From positions 1 through 64,000 of the forward strand of contig JAJIRX010000717.1 in assembly GCA_023853785.1 (NCBI GenBank): a stretch of 64,000 bases of DNA, in the 5' to 3' direction. Origin of the DNA: Psilocybe azurescens. Taxonomy: Eukaryota; Basidiomycota; Agaricomycetes; Agaricales; Agrocybaceae. The notes beneath the pieces are model-generated. The model searched no databases. It saw only the letters and a program-made list of their open reading frames with translations, and was not told the DNA's origin. Below, piece by piece: positions 35,432 to 47,631 of the stretch; positions within the stretch are counted from its first letter, which is position 1; each line of letters begins with the position of its first letter. Made by a program: the position numbers and the translations under genes.

Positions 35432-36776
35432 GCTTATCCCGGGTCAGGTCAGGAGTAATACTTATGGACCAACCGGCGACTTGCCATAAATGATCTTGTT
35501 CCGCACCGTCATGCCCTCCGCCCTTTTTCATCGACTTTCCGCGCTGAGCCCACGCCTTATCTTTATCCTCATGGCTGAGGGAAGAAAGACACCTGTTTTC
35601 CGTATTCCTGCTCATTCCTGCCTCGTTGTCGAATTTGCAACAATGTCGTATCTCTGCAATTTTGGGGCCTGTTATAATCAGGCCGGCCGTTGGGGTCAGG
35701 CCGTATCCATAAATGACTCTTTTGACGCCTTTCATGGTGCGAAATATAGTCATGCTCTGTCATCGATGATTATCTTTTCGCAAGCACCGTGGTCTCTCGG
35801 ACGATGTGGCACGCACTAACTCCGTCCCGTTCACCTTCTAACACCACTCATGGGTGTGTTTGGGGTGTCTGATACCCCGCACTTTTTCGAGGTAAACCTC
35901 ATTCTACGATCGAGGACCGTACTTCGGAGGAAGCGCATGCTCTACTTGCTCAGTGTTCTATTACTGTACTCTGTTCACCGCTGTTCTGGTTTTGCAATCT
36001 CTTTTATTTGAAGCTCCGACCACCAGATGGCAGGGGATGATCAAGTCGGGGCCTACTCAAATTTATCCGCCAGCGACTTGTTTCTCCGGATGAATGACAG
36101 TGTTGATAGCATACAGGGCGTATTTGTAATACCCTCGAAGTAACATGACATTCGGATGTGTTCTGCACAGCAGCCTGTGGATTAGAGCGTCTATTCTTGG
36201 ACGGCTGAGGTTCAGAGGCGGGATTTTGTTGCCTATTGCTTGATCTGATGCTGCGCCAGGTGCTGCGTGCAAGGAATACATTCGACGCCAGGTGAGAATA
36301 GGTTCTCACAATGTGTGCATGTTAACACTCACCCTCGAATTAGAAGCCTGTAATGGACGAAATTTTTCACCACAGATTCCTAGAGGTTAATCCATTGACT
36401 CATGACGCGAAAATGAACACCTGTTCTCTTGCACCTCTGAGAACTTTCAACCGACTTGCGCATATCACGGCTGTTAGAATCTAGACCGAGTGAACGGAGA
36501 CTCTCCCGAGATCGATTAGGAAATGTAGACGATAGTCAGAGTAGTTGTCGCGAAGCAATTCGACTCTCGAGTTGGAATCGAAAACAGCATCGAAAATCAG
36601 AATGCTTTATATGTTCGACCAATTGGCGATAAAGGGATATTCGACGGGACACCAACAGGCTTACACGGTGATCAAGACGAGTTTGTACAACCAGGCTGGA
36701 GACCGAGTTTCCTTGGCCAGAGTTGGAACAAAACAAAACTTGTTTCTTCACACAAAGGAAAAGGCAGCAAAAAGTA
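35432..36776. other. Region without a recognised gene; one coding-like stretch
   Basis: Upstream of the Yippee gene. A minus-strand frame at 36063-36281 reads like protein (KIPPLNLSRPRIDALIHRLL, then HPNVMLLRGYYKYALYAIN) but starts, introns and family could not be established. Nothing else is recognisable. Confidence 0.4.
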
Positions 36777-36878
36777 TGCCCCTGCAAGGCCTCGAACTTG
36801 CGACCTCAGGATTACATAAGCAATGCTTATTCATATGATATATGAGACCTGCGCTCTAGCCAACTGAGCCAAGGAGGC
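36777..36878 (-). tRNA. trnM-CAU: tRNA-Met (CAU), elongator type, with intron
   Basis: On the minus strand, GCCTCCT acceptor strand, D-arm TGGCTCAGTTGGCTAGAGC, anticodon stem-loop CAGGT-CTCATA with anticodon CAT, a 28-nt intron at the canonical position between bases 37 and 38, then ATCCTG, variable loop, T-arm GCAAG-TTCGAGG-C-CTTGC and the 3' end AGGGGCA. The U31-U39 mismatch and the CUCAUAA loop are typical of eukaryotic elongator tRNA-Met. The T-loop appears one base too long and the 3' acceptor strand one base short (AGGGGC where AGGGGGC would pair), consistent with the homopolymer errors seen elsewhere. A box and B box promoters are the internal D- and T-arms. Confidence 0.82.
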
Positions 36879-37234
36879 GACGCGTATTGTAGGATATACG
36901 TATACAGCAGCCGCTCGTACCATTGTGACGTGTGACCAGGCATATTTCGCTACGGAGTGACTTTACTGCTACTTTACCACCATCTGTTACTGCCCGCCCG
37001 ACGCCAATTAACCAGTGGCCCGGATACCACTGTCTTCCTGGCCACCTTCGTCGACGCGCCGCCATCTTCTCTGTGCGTTCTACCCCTTTCAATATTGCAT
37101 ACACACGTAGACATCTATTTACGTGTCTGCTGAAGAGTTGTTGAAGACACGCCCGGCCTGCCTCCTCTTCAAACGCAGCTTCATAACTCCTAGCCGCCCA
37201 TCTTGCGGCCACCTTTTCCGTGTATCTTAATTCC
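36879..37234. other. Divergent region between tRNA-Met and Ulp1 gene
   Basis: Contains the upstream region of the plus-strand SUMO protease gene. No other feature seen. Confidence 0.5.
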
Positions 37235-39589
37235 ATGTCTTCAAGAAAACGACCAGCATCTGAACCATTATCGCCGTCGCGCTCCCCTAAACAACCGCGC
37301 TTGAGCCTGGAAATCATTGACAGCAATCGTCCTAAACCTAGGAAGATCGTTGGTCGCTGGTACGCAATGGCTAAAGATTTGGGAGAACTTATTAGAGATA
37401 CTATCGCGGCAATAACTACAAGTACGCCTAATAACCTCTCATACTTTGTCTTCCTCTCTTATCATTTTCAAGTGACAATATTATCTTCACCGGAACCCAG
37501 TACCCCATCTCTGGTGGATGAAACAAACACATCGTCTTCCCCTACATCGTCCCTCCTTTGTAGCTACTCCTCGACAAACACCTACCGCCCAAAGGGCACC
37601 CGATGTTAACTATACATCTACCTCGAGACAAGACTCTGGCCTCCTAATACAATCTACACCGATCAGAGGCACAGAGGTGAGGACCTGGACTCCCCAAGAT
37701 CCTATACTTGATGAAGATACATTTCAAATATTCCAAAATGCAAAATTTTCCACTCCAAATGTTCAACCAGGGCGGTCGAGCAGCTCTGACCAATGGACTA
37801 CACTCAAGGATCCTTCCCCTAAGAACATTTATAAGAACGATGTTACGTCCGGCATGGGAACACTGCAACTACAAGACCCATGTGATCCTCCAATACGAGG
37901 ATCGGAGCAGTCCAATTCCTCCAGCTTCCCCTCGGACCCGAAATTAGGAACTCAAAATTCTAACAAATTAGCAAAGCGAGGTCATCAGCGGCCGATCAAA
38001 AGGAGAGAGCACATATACGCTAAAGTGGTGGGTGCTCTGTCGTCTTTAGATGGACGCAAAAGCTGACTTCATCGCAGCATAAAGCCTACGTTCTTCGCGA
38101 CAGACTTGAGCTACGGGAAGAATTGACTCAAAAATTGTACCAAAGAAAGCGCGAGCAAGGTTTGTCTGCCTTTTTCGACCTATTACAGCGACGAATTTAT
38201 CTCTTGTCTAGGGTATGGTTCTACATTATTGGACTTCAAGGGTACGCTGGGCTGCCTTCTTTGCTGCGATCCTAATTGACATTTTTCCAGGATGGTTGCA
38301 TTACAAGAAAGCACTACAAGATTTAACCGTTTCGCCTTCCCCCTCAAGTTTGTTCGCACTTCCCTCTTTGGTACCCCTTGTTAACACATGCTGTTGCAGG
38401 TCCATCTGTATCCTTTGAACCACGATCTGGTGCCCGAAAGGACGAAACTGTGAGTTATATCTTGCGTAGGAGGAAATCAATGACTTATGAGGCGTCCTAC
38501 AGCATGAGGAATTCTTGCAACGGGCATTGGACAAGTATGATGCAACAATGAAAGGGTAGAACATATCCTCGCATCTTTAATCAGTGAACTGACAGGTTTT
38601 GCAGTCCTAAACCCCTGTACCGAACGTCCCAGCTATGGACGAAATCAATAAGCGCAAACAGGCGAGACAGGAAGCTATCAATCGGCTTCTACGACCCCCT
38701 CCCTTACCTTCCAGCCTCTCTCCAGACGAAGAAAAGCAGGTGTCTGCGCTTCTTCACCAGCGAGGTGTCATATCCAAGTTTGCCAGAGAACAAGTATCCG
38801 ATCAAGATATTTCTCGACTGCGTCCTGGTCAATGGCTAAATGATGAAATCATCAATTTCTACGGCGCTATGATTCTTGCTCGCTCTGAAGGTAGCAAAGA
38901 GAATCCGGCTTCATTGGGCAAGGGCAAGGCGAAGATGAAAACTCCTTGAACGTGCATTATTTCAGCTCGTTCTTCTGGACCAAGTTAACGCAAGAAGGTT
39001 ACGACAAGGGAAGGCTTGCCAAGTGGACCAAGAAGGTAGATTTCACAAATTTCTTCATTGTCCCGTACTTTGCTGAGCATCAACTCAGATCGATATCTTC
39101 TCAAAAGACGCCATTATCATGCCTGTCAATCACGGCAATGCGCATTGGACTGCGGCTGTAATTAACTTCCGCCAGAAACGGTTCGAATCGTATGACAGTA
39201 TGAACATGGCCAAGTCAAAAGTGTTCCAGGTGTGTGGCCTCATATAATGGAATAAACCTGAAACTCATATCTTGAAGGTTCTGCGATCATATGTCAATGC
39301 TGAGCATATGAACAAGAAGAACAAACCTTTCAACTTCGACGGGTGGGAAGACTGGGCTCCAGCGGTATGATTGTTTAACCTTGTTGTACGGGCCAGCCAT
39401 TTACTGTGATTCTTTCAGACGACACCGCAACAGGAGAATGGCTATGATTGTGGTGTTTTCACTTGCCAGTTCCTAGAGACTGTTTCAAGAGGAGAAGACT
39501 GCTTCAACTTTTCCCAGGGAGATATGCACTATCTTCGAAAACGGATGATATGGGAGATTGGCAACGCCAAACTCTACTATTCTCGTTGA
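37235..39589 (+). CDS. ulp1: Ulp1/SENP-type SUMO protease
   Basis: Cysteine protease (C48) that matures SUMO and removes it from targets. Start at 37235 gives MSSRKRPASEPLSPSRSPK, a nuclear-localisation-like basic region, followed by a long Ser/Pro-rich N-terminal half. The catalytic half begins at about 38630: EEKQVSALLHQRG, LRPGQWLNDEIINFYGAMIL, HYFSSFFWTKLTQEGYDKGR, LAKWTKK, then after a 53-nt intron IDIFSKDAIIMPVNHGNAHW (catalytic His), RFESYDSMN (catalytic Asp), QENGYDCGVFTCQFLE (Gln and catalytic Cys), ending GNAKLYYSR. All catalytic residues are present. The frame breaks near 38920-38935 in the linker GKGKAK/GEDENSLN, and the N-terminal half also changes frame near 37560. About seven introns. 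Confidence 0.88.
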
Positions 39590-39810
39590 TTGCATCGCTG
39601 TAACCATATCTGTGGATTTTTTCGTCATTTCGTCGTACCATTCTCTTGTATCGTGCTGTATTTTTATCGTTATTGTTTTTCGCGCTTTGCTATTTGACGG
39701 AGGAAGGAAGGAATGAAAACCATTATTCAATATCCGTTTAGTGTTGGAAATTGAACTTGAGGATTTAAGGTTAATGCCAATAATTACACCAGAAAGATGA
39801 CCCGATATTG

Positions 39811-40443
39811 TTATCTTCTGAACCACCAGACAACCATGAAGAACCAGAAAACGATGACGAGAAAGACGATGTACCATAGCCAGCGACAGCCCTGCCGTGC
39901 GGCCATGTTGTTCATACGTCGAAATGTGCCAGAGAGGATGCCACCTGTTTCTGCAAATGCATCGTTCTGTCGTGTTAAACAAGGGGTACGTTGAGGCTAC
40001 GTGTGGACAATGAAGTTATGGGTAATACACACCATTTGACTGAGTTGGATCGTCGACTCTCGAACTTCGTTTCCAATACCAATCGTGATCTACACAGTCA
40101 CAAAGAAGGGATAAGGCTGGGTCAGAAAGACCATAATGTGGTGCACAGCAGAGCAGAGTGCGGGCAAACTCACTTACATCCTTCAGTAGCTTGACTTTGG
40201 CGCTGAGTCCATCCAGCGCTTCGTCGTTTGACCCTCCAGATCGTCTGCATACCGATGTCCATTTATTTGACCTGAAGGGTTGTATATGCTTCCGCCAAAA
40301 GGTGTAGACCGTCCTGACTGGGGAGGTGTCGTGCCCAAAAGGGCAGACCGGTCGCGGAGCGAGGGTGCCGTGCGTACTCTGAAAGCAGTAGGTCGCTGAG
40401 CATGACTGGAGGACAAATATGAGGTCTCTTACCGTTGAGACAT
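39811..40443 (-). CDS. bet1: SNARE protein Bet1
   Basis: Qc-SNARE of ER-to-Golgi vesicle fusion. A tiny first exon (MSQR, start 40443) joins after an intron to VRTAPSLRDRSALLG, then GGSIYNPSGQINGHRYADDL. The SNARE motif follows: NDEALDGLSAKVKLLKDITI, GNEVRESTIQLSQMNDAFAE, TGGILSGTFRRMNNMAARQG, and the tail anchor WLWYIVFLVIVFWFFMVVWW ending FRR. The frame breaks at AAA (plus-strand TTT 40227-40229) between LEGQ and NDEALDG; one extra A restores it. Gene faces the Ulp1 gene tail to tail with about 220 bp between stops. Confidence 0.87.
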
Positions 40444-40994
40444 TAAGGAGAAAAAGAGGGACAATAAGTGGATGGAAAATTGTTGGGGCTAGCGTCTAAT
40501 TTTGCATCGTCCGCTGGGACTTTGTTGGTCGTGGTGACACGTTGGGGGTGTTTATTTCATAGCAGTGCCAATTGCCGATCGGGTTGCCTTCCAAATGCAG
40601 ATGTCCAATTGAGCTCAAATGCGAAAAGAAATGAATGTAATTCCTAACAATACATCTAGGGGCAAGAAAGCGATGTGCTCTCTGTACTAGTAAAGGAATG
40701 GACTGGTACAGCTGGATCTACAGAGTACCAGATAGAAAAGACGGTAGATCATCGTATGTTATGATGATAAATAAAATACTTATAAACTACGAAAAGCGGG
40801 CAGGAAAGATTGACATGTTAACAGATGAATTGACTACGTGGGCTGGTGATTTGCACGAGAGTGTGTGTGGAGTGTGTAGTGCGCGAAATATAATAATAAT
40901 AAAAGTCCGTTCATCATCATCGTGAAGGTGTCGACTATGCTATCAGTACAACGGGTTTTTGTGTTCTCCGTGAGTGGTCATGCGAGATGTGTCT
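40444..40994. other. Intergenic region
   Basis: Between the Bet1 start (-) and the UPF0658 gene stop (-). No gene recognised. Confidence 0.5.
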
Positions 40995-42629
40995 TTACTG
41001 GATGCTCATGCGATTTAGCGTCGTACTTGCCGCGCGTCGATGGTTTGGTGCACCAAAGCCTTGGGCTTTCCTTGTTACTGGGAAAAGTTTTAAGCACGTC
41101 GTGTTAGACAAATCTATCGATAACTTACGCGCATCCTTCAAGCCACGACCGAAGTTTCTTAACACAATCACGGAATAGACGAAGGTGGCGAAGAGAAGCA
41201 CAATAGCAATCACAGCTGTGGGAAGAGAAAGATTCAACCAGCTGTACGTACCGAATCCACGACTAGCCCACTTACAAAAAACAGTGAGAGACTTCCACAC
41301 GAGCCTATATTGGTCTCGCTGTCTAAATAGCAACACTTTGATGAGCTAGAGAAGAAAAATTCGTGATTAAGAATAAGGCGATGACATTCTGCAAAGAAAC
41401 GCACTTTATAGATGAAATAAATCATAGCACCAACACATCCGGACATAAAACTCGCCATCATCCATTTGTTCTCGTGTCGGGCCGCTAGATGGCCTTCAAT
41501 GAGAAGCACAATGGACAGAGGGAGCGCAGCGCATGTGACGTAGTATTCCCAATCCGTGTCCTGGAGTACAAGCCAGATGAATTGCACCGAGAATCCAACC
41601 CAGAAGAAGACGTCGAATTTGACAAGGCACTCGTATATCTGATAGTCGGCATACATCTTCTTGATTCTTCGGTCAGCACCGAGGAACTTGTAGACTTTCC
41701 AACCAAATTCGTTGTATATCTTCCACCCCAGACCGATGTATGCGACTTCAGCTATTGAAATGACGATTGGGATTATAGTAGTGAGGACGTTGATGGGAAT
41801 GTTTGACACTCCGGCAACGGCAGAGTCAGACATGGCTTCTCGGACTTCCCCAATCTGAATCACGGCATACGCTAGAAAGAGGGCATTGAAGATGCTGAGG
41901 CCACGTATGGTTAGATTTAATGAGAACAGTGGCAAGAGGCTTCCAAGACTCACGTCAAGCACAGAAATTGAAGTGTATTTCGAGCGTATACAGCATCCAC
42001 TGCCATCACAAACTGGAAAACGCTGGAGTTACAGCGGTGAGTATGGATCAGAGTAGGAAGACTAGTGAGAGGACACACTGAGCTAGAGCGAAAATTGCCA
42101 AATACACGGGCATCCGTGTTGTTGCAATGTCCCCCTGAGTTCCTTCTATGTGTTTGTTTTTCTCCCGCACCCTTAGAAACAGCTCTCCTTCGATAGCCAA
42201 ATCGATCGTCGTCTCTATGAGGACTGTAGCAACGTAAAAACGACATGCTAAGGATTCCGGCAAAACCTAACAAATGGATGAGGTGAATTGGGGCATGCGA
42301 AGAGACCACTGGCTTACCTTTTGCCACAGGGTCCGCGTATCTACTTCTTTCGCTGGTAGGGCAGGGGGGTAGTTGTACGAAGTATCGTGTGTGTCGTCGG
42401 ATTGGAGAGCAGCTTTACTTGATAGAGGTATTGAATTGACCCTTTGGTGGGCATGTATAGGTGTGCCTACTGCGAAGGTCTGATGTCGGGTATTGGCAGA
42501 GTAAGGGGCAGCATATTCGTCAATCAAGTCGTCGTATGAAGCCTTGAAATCCTCTTCGGTTGTTAAGGATTGGAGGTAGGGGGTATTATGTGGTCGAGAG
42601 GGGTCCGGATAGTGGTTCTGTGCCGACAT
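40995..42629 (-). CDS. UPF0658-type Golgi membrane protein
   Basis: Multi-pass fungal membrane protein resembling the UPF0658 Golgi family; function unknown. Start at 42629 gives a soluble N-terminus (MSAQNHYPDPSRPHNTPYL) ending DTRTLWQK. After introns: ESLACRFYVATVLIETTIDL, MPVYLAIFALAQ, FVMAVDAVYARNTLQ, FNALFLAYAVIQIGEVREAM, INVLTTIIPIVISIAEVAYI, GWKVYKFLGADRRIKKMYAD, IYECLVKFDVFFWVGFSVQF, DWEYYVTCAALPLSIVLLIE, ARHENKWMMASFMSGCVGAM, LNLSLPTAVIAIVLLFATF and a basic end HRRAASTTLNRMSIQ. At least seven hydrophobic spans. The central block GADRRIKKMYADYQIY and FDVFFW are the recognisable family signatures. Exons are in phase. Confidence 0.75.
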
Positions 42630-43060
42630 AGCGGCGGTCTAGGGTCGGCCTGCGAGAGGTTAAGAGAGTGTGAGGGATGGAGAATAAGAGAAAGGTTGTA
42701 AAAGATGTTGATGTGTTACAAGACCAACTTTCCCAGCTGTAAGCGGTCTAGTTTCCCCGTGTTTGGTCGTTCCCTTAATTAGCCCCGTTGCCAAGAAGCC
42801 ACCTCCGTCCTCCTCAGACTCAGACCAGAATATGTCTCCGGAGGCTGGCACTGGACAGAGAGTATCAGAGGCGGACTAGTTCTGATTTCTTGTCAGAGCT
42901 ATTAAATAAACAGATTGTAACACATCCTGATTGTGGTTGGCAAGATCCAAATTTGTATCAGGGTTAGTAATATATAATTATTAGATTTATGACTGGCTGG
43001 TAAATATGTACTCTACATAGCAAGCTTCAGTCAGCCCACATAAACGATAGCTAGTCAAAG
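42630..43060. other. Intergenic region
   Basis: Upstream of the UPF0658 gene and 3' flank of peptidyl-tRNA hydrolase copy A. No gene recognised. Confidence 0.5.
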
Positions 43061-44120
43061 TCAAAGAAGCTTGAGTTTGCCCGTAATTTGATTGACCAGG
43101 CGAGCAGGTCCTAAGGAATCATTGAGATCCCTTGACCAGTGAACACGGAATCATAACTGATGGCCCACCTGCAATTCCAAGAACAGTTCTTGATCCAGCA
43201 GCGATTTGTGTACGACCTCTGTAAAACATGACGTGTTCAATAGACTTTTCGATATTCTATTGAATTGAGAGACGTACGCGTCTTGTATCGAACGGGCGCA
43301 TAAGTTTAAGCTCTGGGCTTGAGCTTTCAGAAGAAGCAATTCGCCCTCATTGTCGCACCGCAAAGCCACTTTTGTCTGTCTGGATGGCTGTTGGGTACGA
43401 TGGTCTCATAAACCTAAAATTCAGCTGGACGCACCCTGTTCGCTCCCATTGCCGTAGAAGCTAGAATGACACGATTGGTATAATTATGGAGTGAAACATA
43501 CGATCTTCACGTACAGTTGGGTTCTTAACCAGTAGGGTTTTGTAGCACGCTAATGCTGCATGGCTAGAAGATATTAACCAGGGGCGTAGAGATCTTCGAG
43601 CAAGTTCTGCTTACGAGCATCTATAAGCAACGTGTTAATAGTCCGTTATATTGATGTAAGGTCCGAGATGCCTACTGGGCAGCTATCTTTCCCGAAGTCA
43701 TTCCTAAATCTGTCCGAACGACAAGAACCTAGGCCATAAAAATTTTCTGAATGAATATCATGTAAACGCGTCTTTCTCGGGATGAAAGTTGGCGTACCAT
43801 TTTACAGTTGTCGTCTGTGGAATCTACCCTGAGCGACCCGATGTCTCCATCGCCCACGCTTGAGACTGTACTTTCTTCTGTTTCGTCCGTTTCATTTCCG
43901 TCTAACTCCTCAAGAGACTTGGACTTTTCGGGGTTGAGTGAAGGGACTATAGGATTGGCTGTCGACTGTTTATCGGTCCGATTTTTCGTCTTTGTTCCTG
44001 CCCAGAACCCAATGGATATCGAGGTCACAACTAGAGCGGCGTAGATCGAGACTGTTACGAGGATGTTATTGGCATAGACTATTGAGAGATTTACCCGTAC
44101 ATACGAATGTTCGGTCCCAT
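43061..44120 (-). CDS. pth2: Peptidyl-tRNA hydrolase 2, copy A
   Basis: Releases peptides from stalled peptidyl-tRNA; fungal forms are anchored to the mitochondrial outer membrane or ER. A mini-exon MGPNI (start 44120, donor gtatgt) joins LSIYAALVVTSISIGFWAG, an N-terminal membrane helix. Then an acidic linker (LEELDGNETDETEES) leads to VLVVRTDLGMTSGKIAAQ with the conserved Lys and Gln, HAALACYKTLL, VALRCDNEGELLLLKAQAQS, LNLCARSIQDA, GRTQIAAGSRTVLGIAG and PARLVNQITGKLKLL before the stop at 43061. All catalytic blocks are present. About seven introns of roughly 50 nt; the short exon between VALRCDNE and the CYKTLL exon is only approximately placed. A second, diverged copy lies at 58443-59417. 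Confidence 0.87.
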
Positions 44121-45102
44121 GGTGCAGGAAGGATGATTGTGGCCCTGATTCTCCCTGATTTTGCAGGCGTATTAAATGACAGTCATGAGCAGAAACCAAC
44201 AGAGACGCGTCGAGGTCCGGATGGTGTCATAACGCACGTGCCATCAGCCACGCTCGTGTTTTTATTATCGACGATTCCAATTGACTCTGAACTTCGTTTA
44301 AATTTACCACTTTTCAACCTGAACTCTATGATATACCATTCTGCCCGCGGCACAAGCGCACAAGCGCTCTCACTTAGCTGGACTAGACTCTTCAATCTGG
44401 GCTCCCTAGCGATTCCGTAAAACGCGCAAAGGAGCATTCAGTTTCCAAATATTCCAATACTTGTACGAAATATAATTACGTTTTGACATTTCCACCTGAC
44501 CTCTATCTACCGCGATCGACTGCCTATCTATTGCGTTCTACGACCCTATTCATTGGTACTCACGATAAAGCGCGACACAGATTGAGATATTGCGAGCCTG
44601 CATGCTCGATTTGGAGCTTCATCCCTTCCTGGAGGGCTCACAAAAAGTCAGGCGGCCCCGAACCGTCTGAATTTACGTACGCTAAATCCACGCGCGCAAC
44701 AGTTCTATGCCCATTGGATATCCTTCCAAGGGCTCAAAATTATCGGGATCCCACGGCTGGAAGGATGGCGTGTTTGCCGTCGCGGTTGAGAGTGTATCAT
44801 TGGTCACTGGTACGTGTTTGACTATCTCGACGGTATGATTATCTGACCTTGTGACAGAGATTGCCTTCACTGAACTGAAGAAGTCACTTCGAATGGTTTT
44901 CCCAGAGTTAATGACCGAAGTCTTGAATGGGGATCTCTTCCTGCCCTACTTGAGTTTTTACATGTCATGAAGAATACACAACGCCGCTCTTCATGGAGAA
45001 GTGCTTAACTTGAAGATTGAACAGCTTGATAATGAAAACGGCGGGCTGAAAATAACTTGTATTTATTCTATAGAGAGTTATGGAGTTCCAACATCCTTCG
45101 AA
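44121..45102. other. Divergent intergenic region, Pth2-A / MFS permease
   Basis: Almost 1 kb holding promoters of both flanking genes. Short open frames have no recognisable content. Confidence 0.45.
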
Positions 45103-47631
45103 ATGTCCCTTCGACTTTCCCAGTCTGGTGTGCTCAAAACCCAGGAAAACCCGCAACCTCGCGGTGAACTCAATTGTGGTGATTCTGAAGTCAAGGAGCC
45201 TCTGTCGTCTACTATTGACTCGACCGCCGCCGTTCTTGTACCCAAAGTGGCATATCTACCATATACACATTCGACGAAAGATGTGTCTGATGCACCATCT
45301 CCCTCGCCCAGCCTACCCCCGATCGTTGCTGAGGATGGGATAGCGTCTATCACGACTCATTATTCTGGAGAGGCTACTGCAAACAATGTGATACTAGAAC
45401 GTTTGAGATGGCGTTTGTCTAGTGGCTTCTTCGCGTACTTTATGTGCGGCTGGGGTGATGGGGGTAAGCTATGGGAGTCGCTTTTTAGTGATGATGTTGT
45501 CTGATTTATTTTCCAGTTACCGGGGCTGTTCTTCCTTGTGAGTTGTGGAACCCGTCACATGCTCGACAATATCTCAAAACCATGTGGTTCTATAGATTTT
45601 ATGGCCGATTATCATATCGGTTTCATGATGTCTTCGTTGTTATATGCAGCGACTACAGTTGGGTACGCCAATGTCCCCATTCTCCACTGTTGGCCGACTT
45701 ACATTCGTCAAGGTTTATGGTGGGGACTTGCTTGGTGGAGTCGATTCTGAACCAACTCGGCTGCTTTGATTTGACCTCGAACCACTCTTCCTGGATCCCC
45801 AGATTATCCTTTTCATGCCTTTCTATCCGGAAACCGGGCAACAACAAAATAGGATACTCCCCTTCGCAAGCTAGACATGTGGCCTTGCTAGTTTCAAGCA
45901 TCTTACACGGAATGTTTTTGTCATGATGGGATCTAGAGGCGGATTCTGGGTTGTATTTGGAGCCTATGCTGTTGCAGCTTTTGCAAGGTCTATCTTAACA
46001 GGTAAGCTTCGTACAAGGAAACGAGGAAAGTGTTCATACTGACGCAATGGTTCATTGAATAGCATCACTGTGAATATCTCAAAACATATTGTAGTTTCCG
46101 AGTGTTGACGAATGAATGGTTCAGAAATAATTATTTTGCATCAGGACCGCAACAATCCCTTGGTTATGCTTTTGGGTTGTGGAGTAAGCATCGCTCTTTT
46201 CCAATTGTCGTGACTGTTGACTGACTTCTGCCTTTTTCTAGGCTTGGGAGGAGTGGCTTCTCCTTTGCTTTGCCAGTCGCTCATTGCGATTAATGTGCCG
46301 TGGTTTAAATTTTATCTTGGCTCCCTAGTGCTATCGGCCATCAATGTCGCCATGCTCGTGTCGACCTTCAAACCTACCGAACGTGAATTTATGCGCGACC
46401 GTCAAAATGCGATCATTCTAGCTTCGAAGTGCGAGAGTGAAACCTCGTGGTCTAAAGACATCTCGTCTTTGAAGGACATAGAATGTATGCCAACATCACA
46501 TTCTCAGTCTGAGAAGATTGCGACCAACACAAAAGGCATGCCCTCCTCTATGCAACGTATTATGGGAACTGACCGTAGGGTCAGCCCTTTCCAGTGCTCT
46601 TAAGTCGCGATACCAATGGGCAATTTGTGTGTTCTCGCTTCTTTACTGCGGATGGTCAGTCTGCGAGTTCGGTGTTTTCTCATTACATTCACCTAATCAG
46701 CGCTTCAGTGAAACTACCACACAAGGATATGTTAGTGCATTTTCCTTTCACGATGTTTTGTTCTAATGGAACTATAGATGGTGTCGTACTTACTCAGCAT
46801 CAGAGTTAGTTCATGAATAGACAAAGTGTTTCTCCGTTCGATTGACTCGGTCCGCCATAGAATGCCAACCCAAAGACTGTCGGATACGTTTCATCTGGGT
46901 TCTGGGGCGGCATAACTATTGGACGATTCGTTTGGGGACATTTAACGCCGAAGTATGTCTAACGTCATTTAGGTGCTTTGATCAATAATTGCCTATATTT
47001 CACCTCTTTTCTTTCAGACTTGATCATACTCAACGCAAATATGTGATTCAAATTTGCATGTACGTGTTGAAGTGTCGTCTACCCTGCTATCTTGAAGCCA
47101 ATTTACCGTATTGGCAGCCGTAAGCATTCATTACCAAAAGAACCAATGCCCAAGTAAACACGATGTGCTTATTGTGCAGTGATTGGCCTCACAATGCAAG
47201 TTTTAATCTGGACCGTCGACTCCAACCTCGCGAACTCTATTTCGACGAGTGTCATCGGTCTGGTATATGGACCTGTCTTTCCCGCTTCTTTGACATTGGC
47301 AAACGATATATTACCTCTCGAGGTCCGGATGATTAGCATGGCTTTAATGTAAGTTTCTAGCCCTGATATTTGGCTCTGAAATTAAAGCGTCATTTTTAGC
47401 TCTGCGTCAGCCAGTTTTGGGTCAGGTAGATTGTTATGATACCGTGACTGGCGTCACTTCTGACGTCTTTGTTCATTTGTAGCTTTGTTTCCGTTCATTG
47501 CGGGAACAGTATCGAGCCTCGAAGGCGTCCGTACTCTGCCTTACATCACTGTTCCTCTTGCTGCCACTTTGGCCTGCCTCTGGGCACTTTTCCCATCGAA
47601 ACTATCCTCTCGACCGGGTGATGTGGCCTAG
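45103..47631 (+). CDS. Major facilitator superfamily permease (Bsc6/fucose-permease-like)
   Basis: Twelve-helix type transporter, substrate unknown. Candidate start at 45103 (MSLRLSQSGVLKTQENPQ); a more upstream ATG exists. After an Ser/Pro-rich leader: WRLSSGFFAYFMCGWGDG, VTGAVLP, FMADYHIGFMMSSLLYAAT, a disordered stretch, LGCFDLTSNHS, SQARHVALLVSSILHGMF, MMGSRGGFWVVFGAYAVAAF, ASGPQQSLGYAFGLW, SLGGVASPLLCQSLIAINVP, KFYLGSLVLSAINVAMLVST, YQWAICVFSLLYCGWS, GFWGGITIGRFVWGHLTPK, SVIGLVYGPVFPASLTLAND, ALFPFIAGTVSSLEGV, VPLAATLACLWALFPSK. About ten introns. Frame breaks occur at T5 45914-45918 and near 46570-46600. Around 46690-46900 the order of pieces is unclear, so the gene may be damaged there or only mis-sequenced. 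Confidence 0.75.

Noticed and set aside
39030..39160. Apparent frame break in Ulp1 before the catalytic His
   Set aside because: A 53-nt intron with gtagat donor and ctcag acceptor joins WTKK to IDIFSKD in frame, so no error is needed here.
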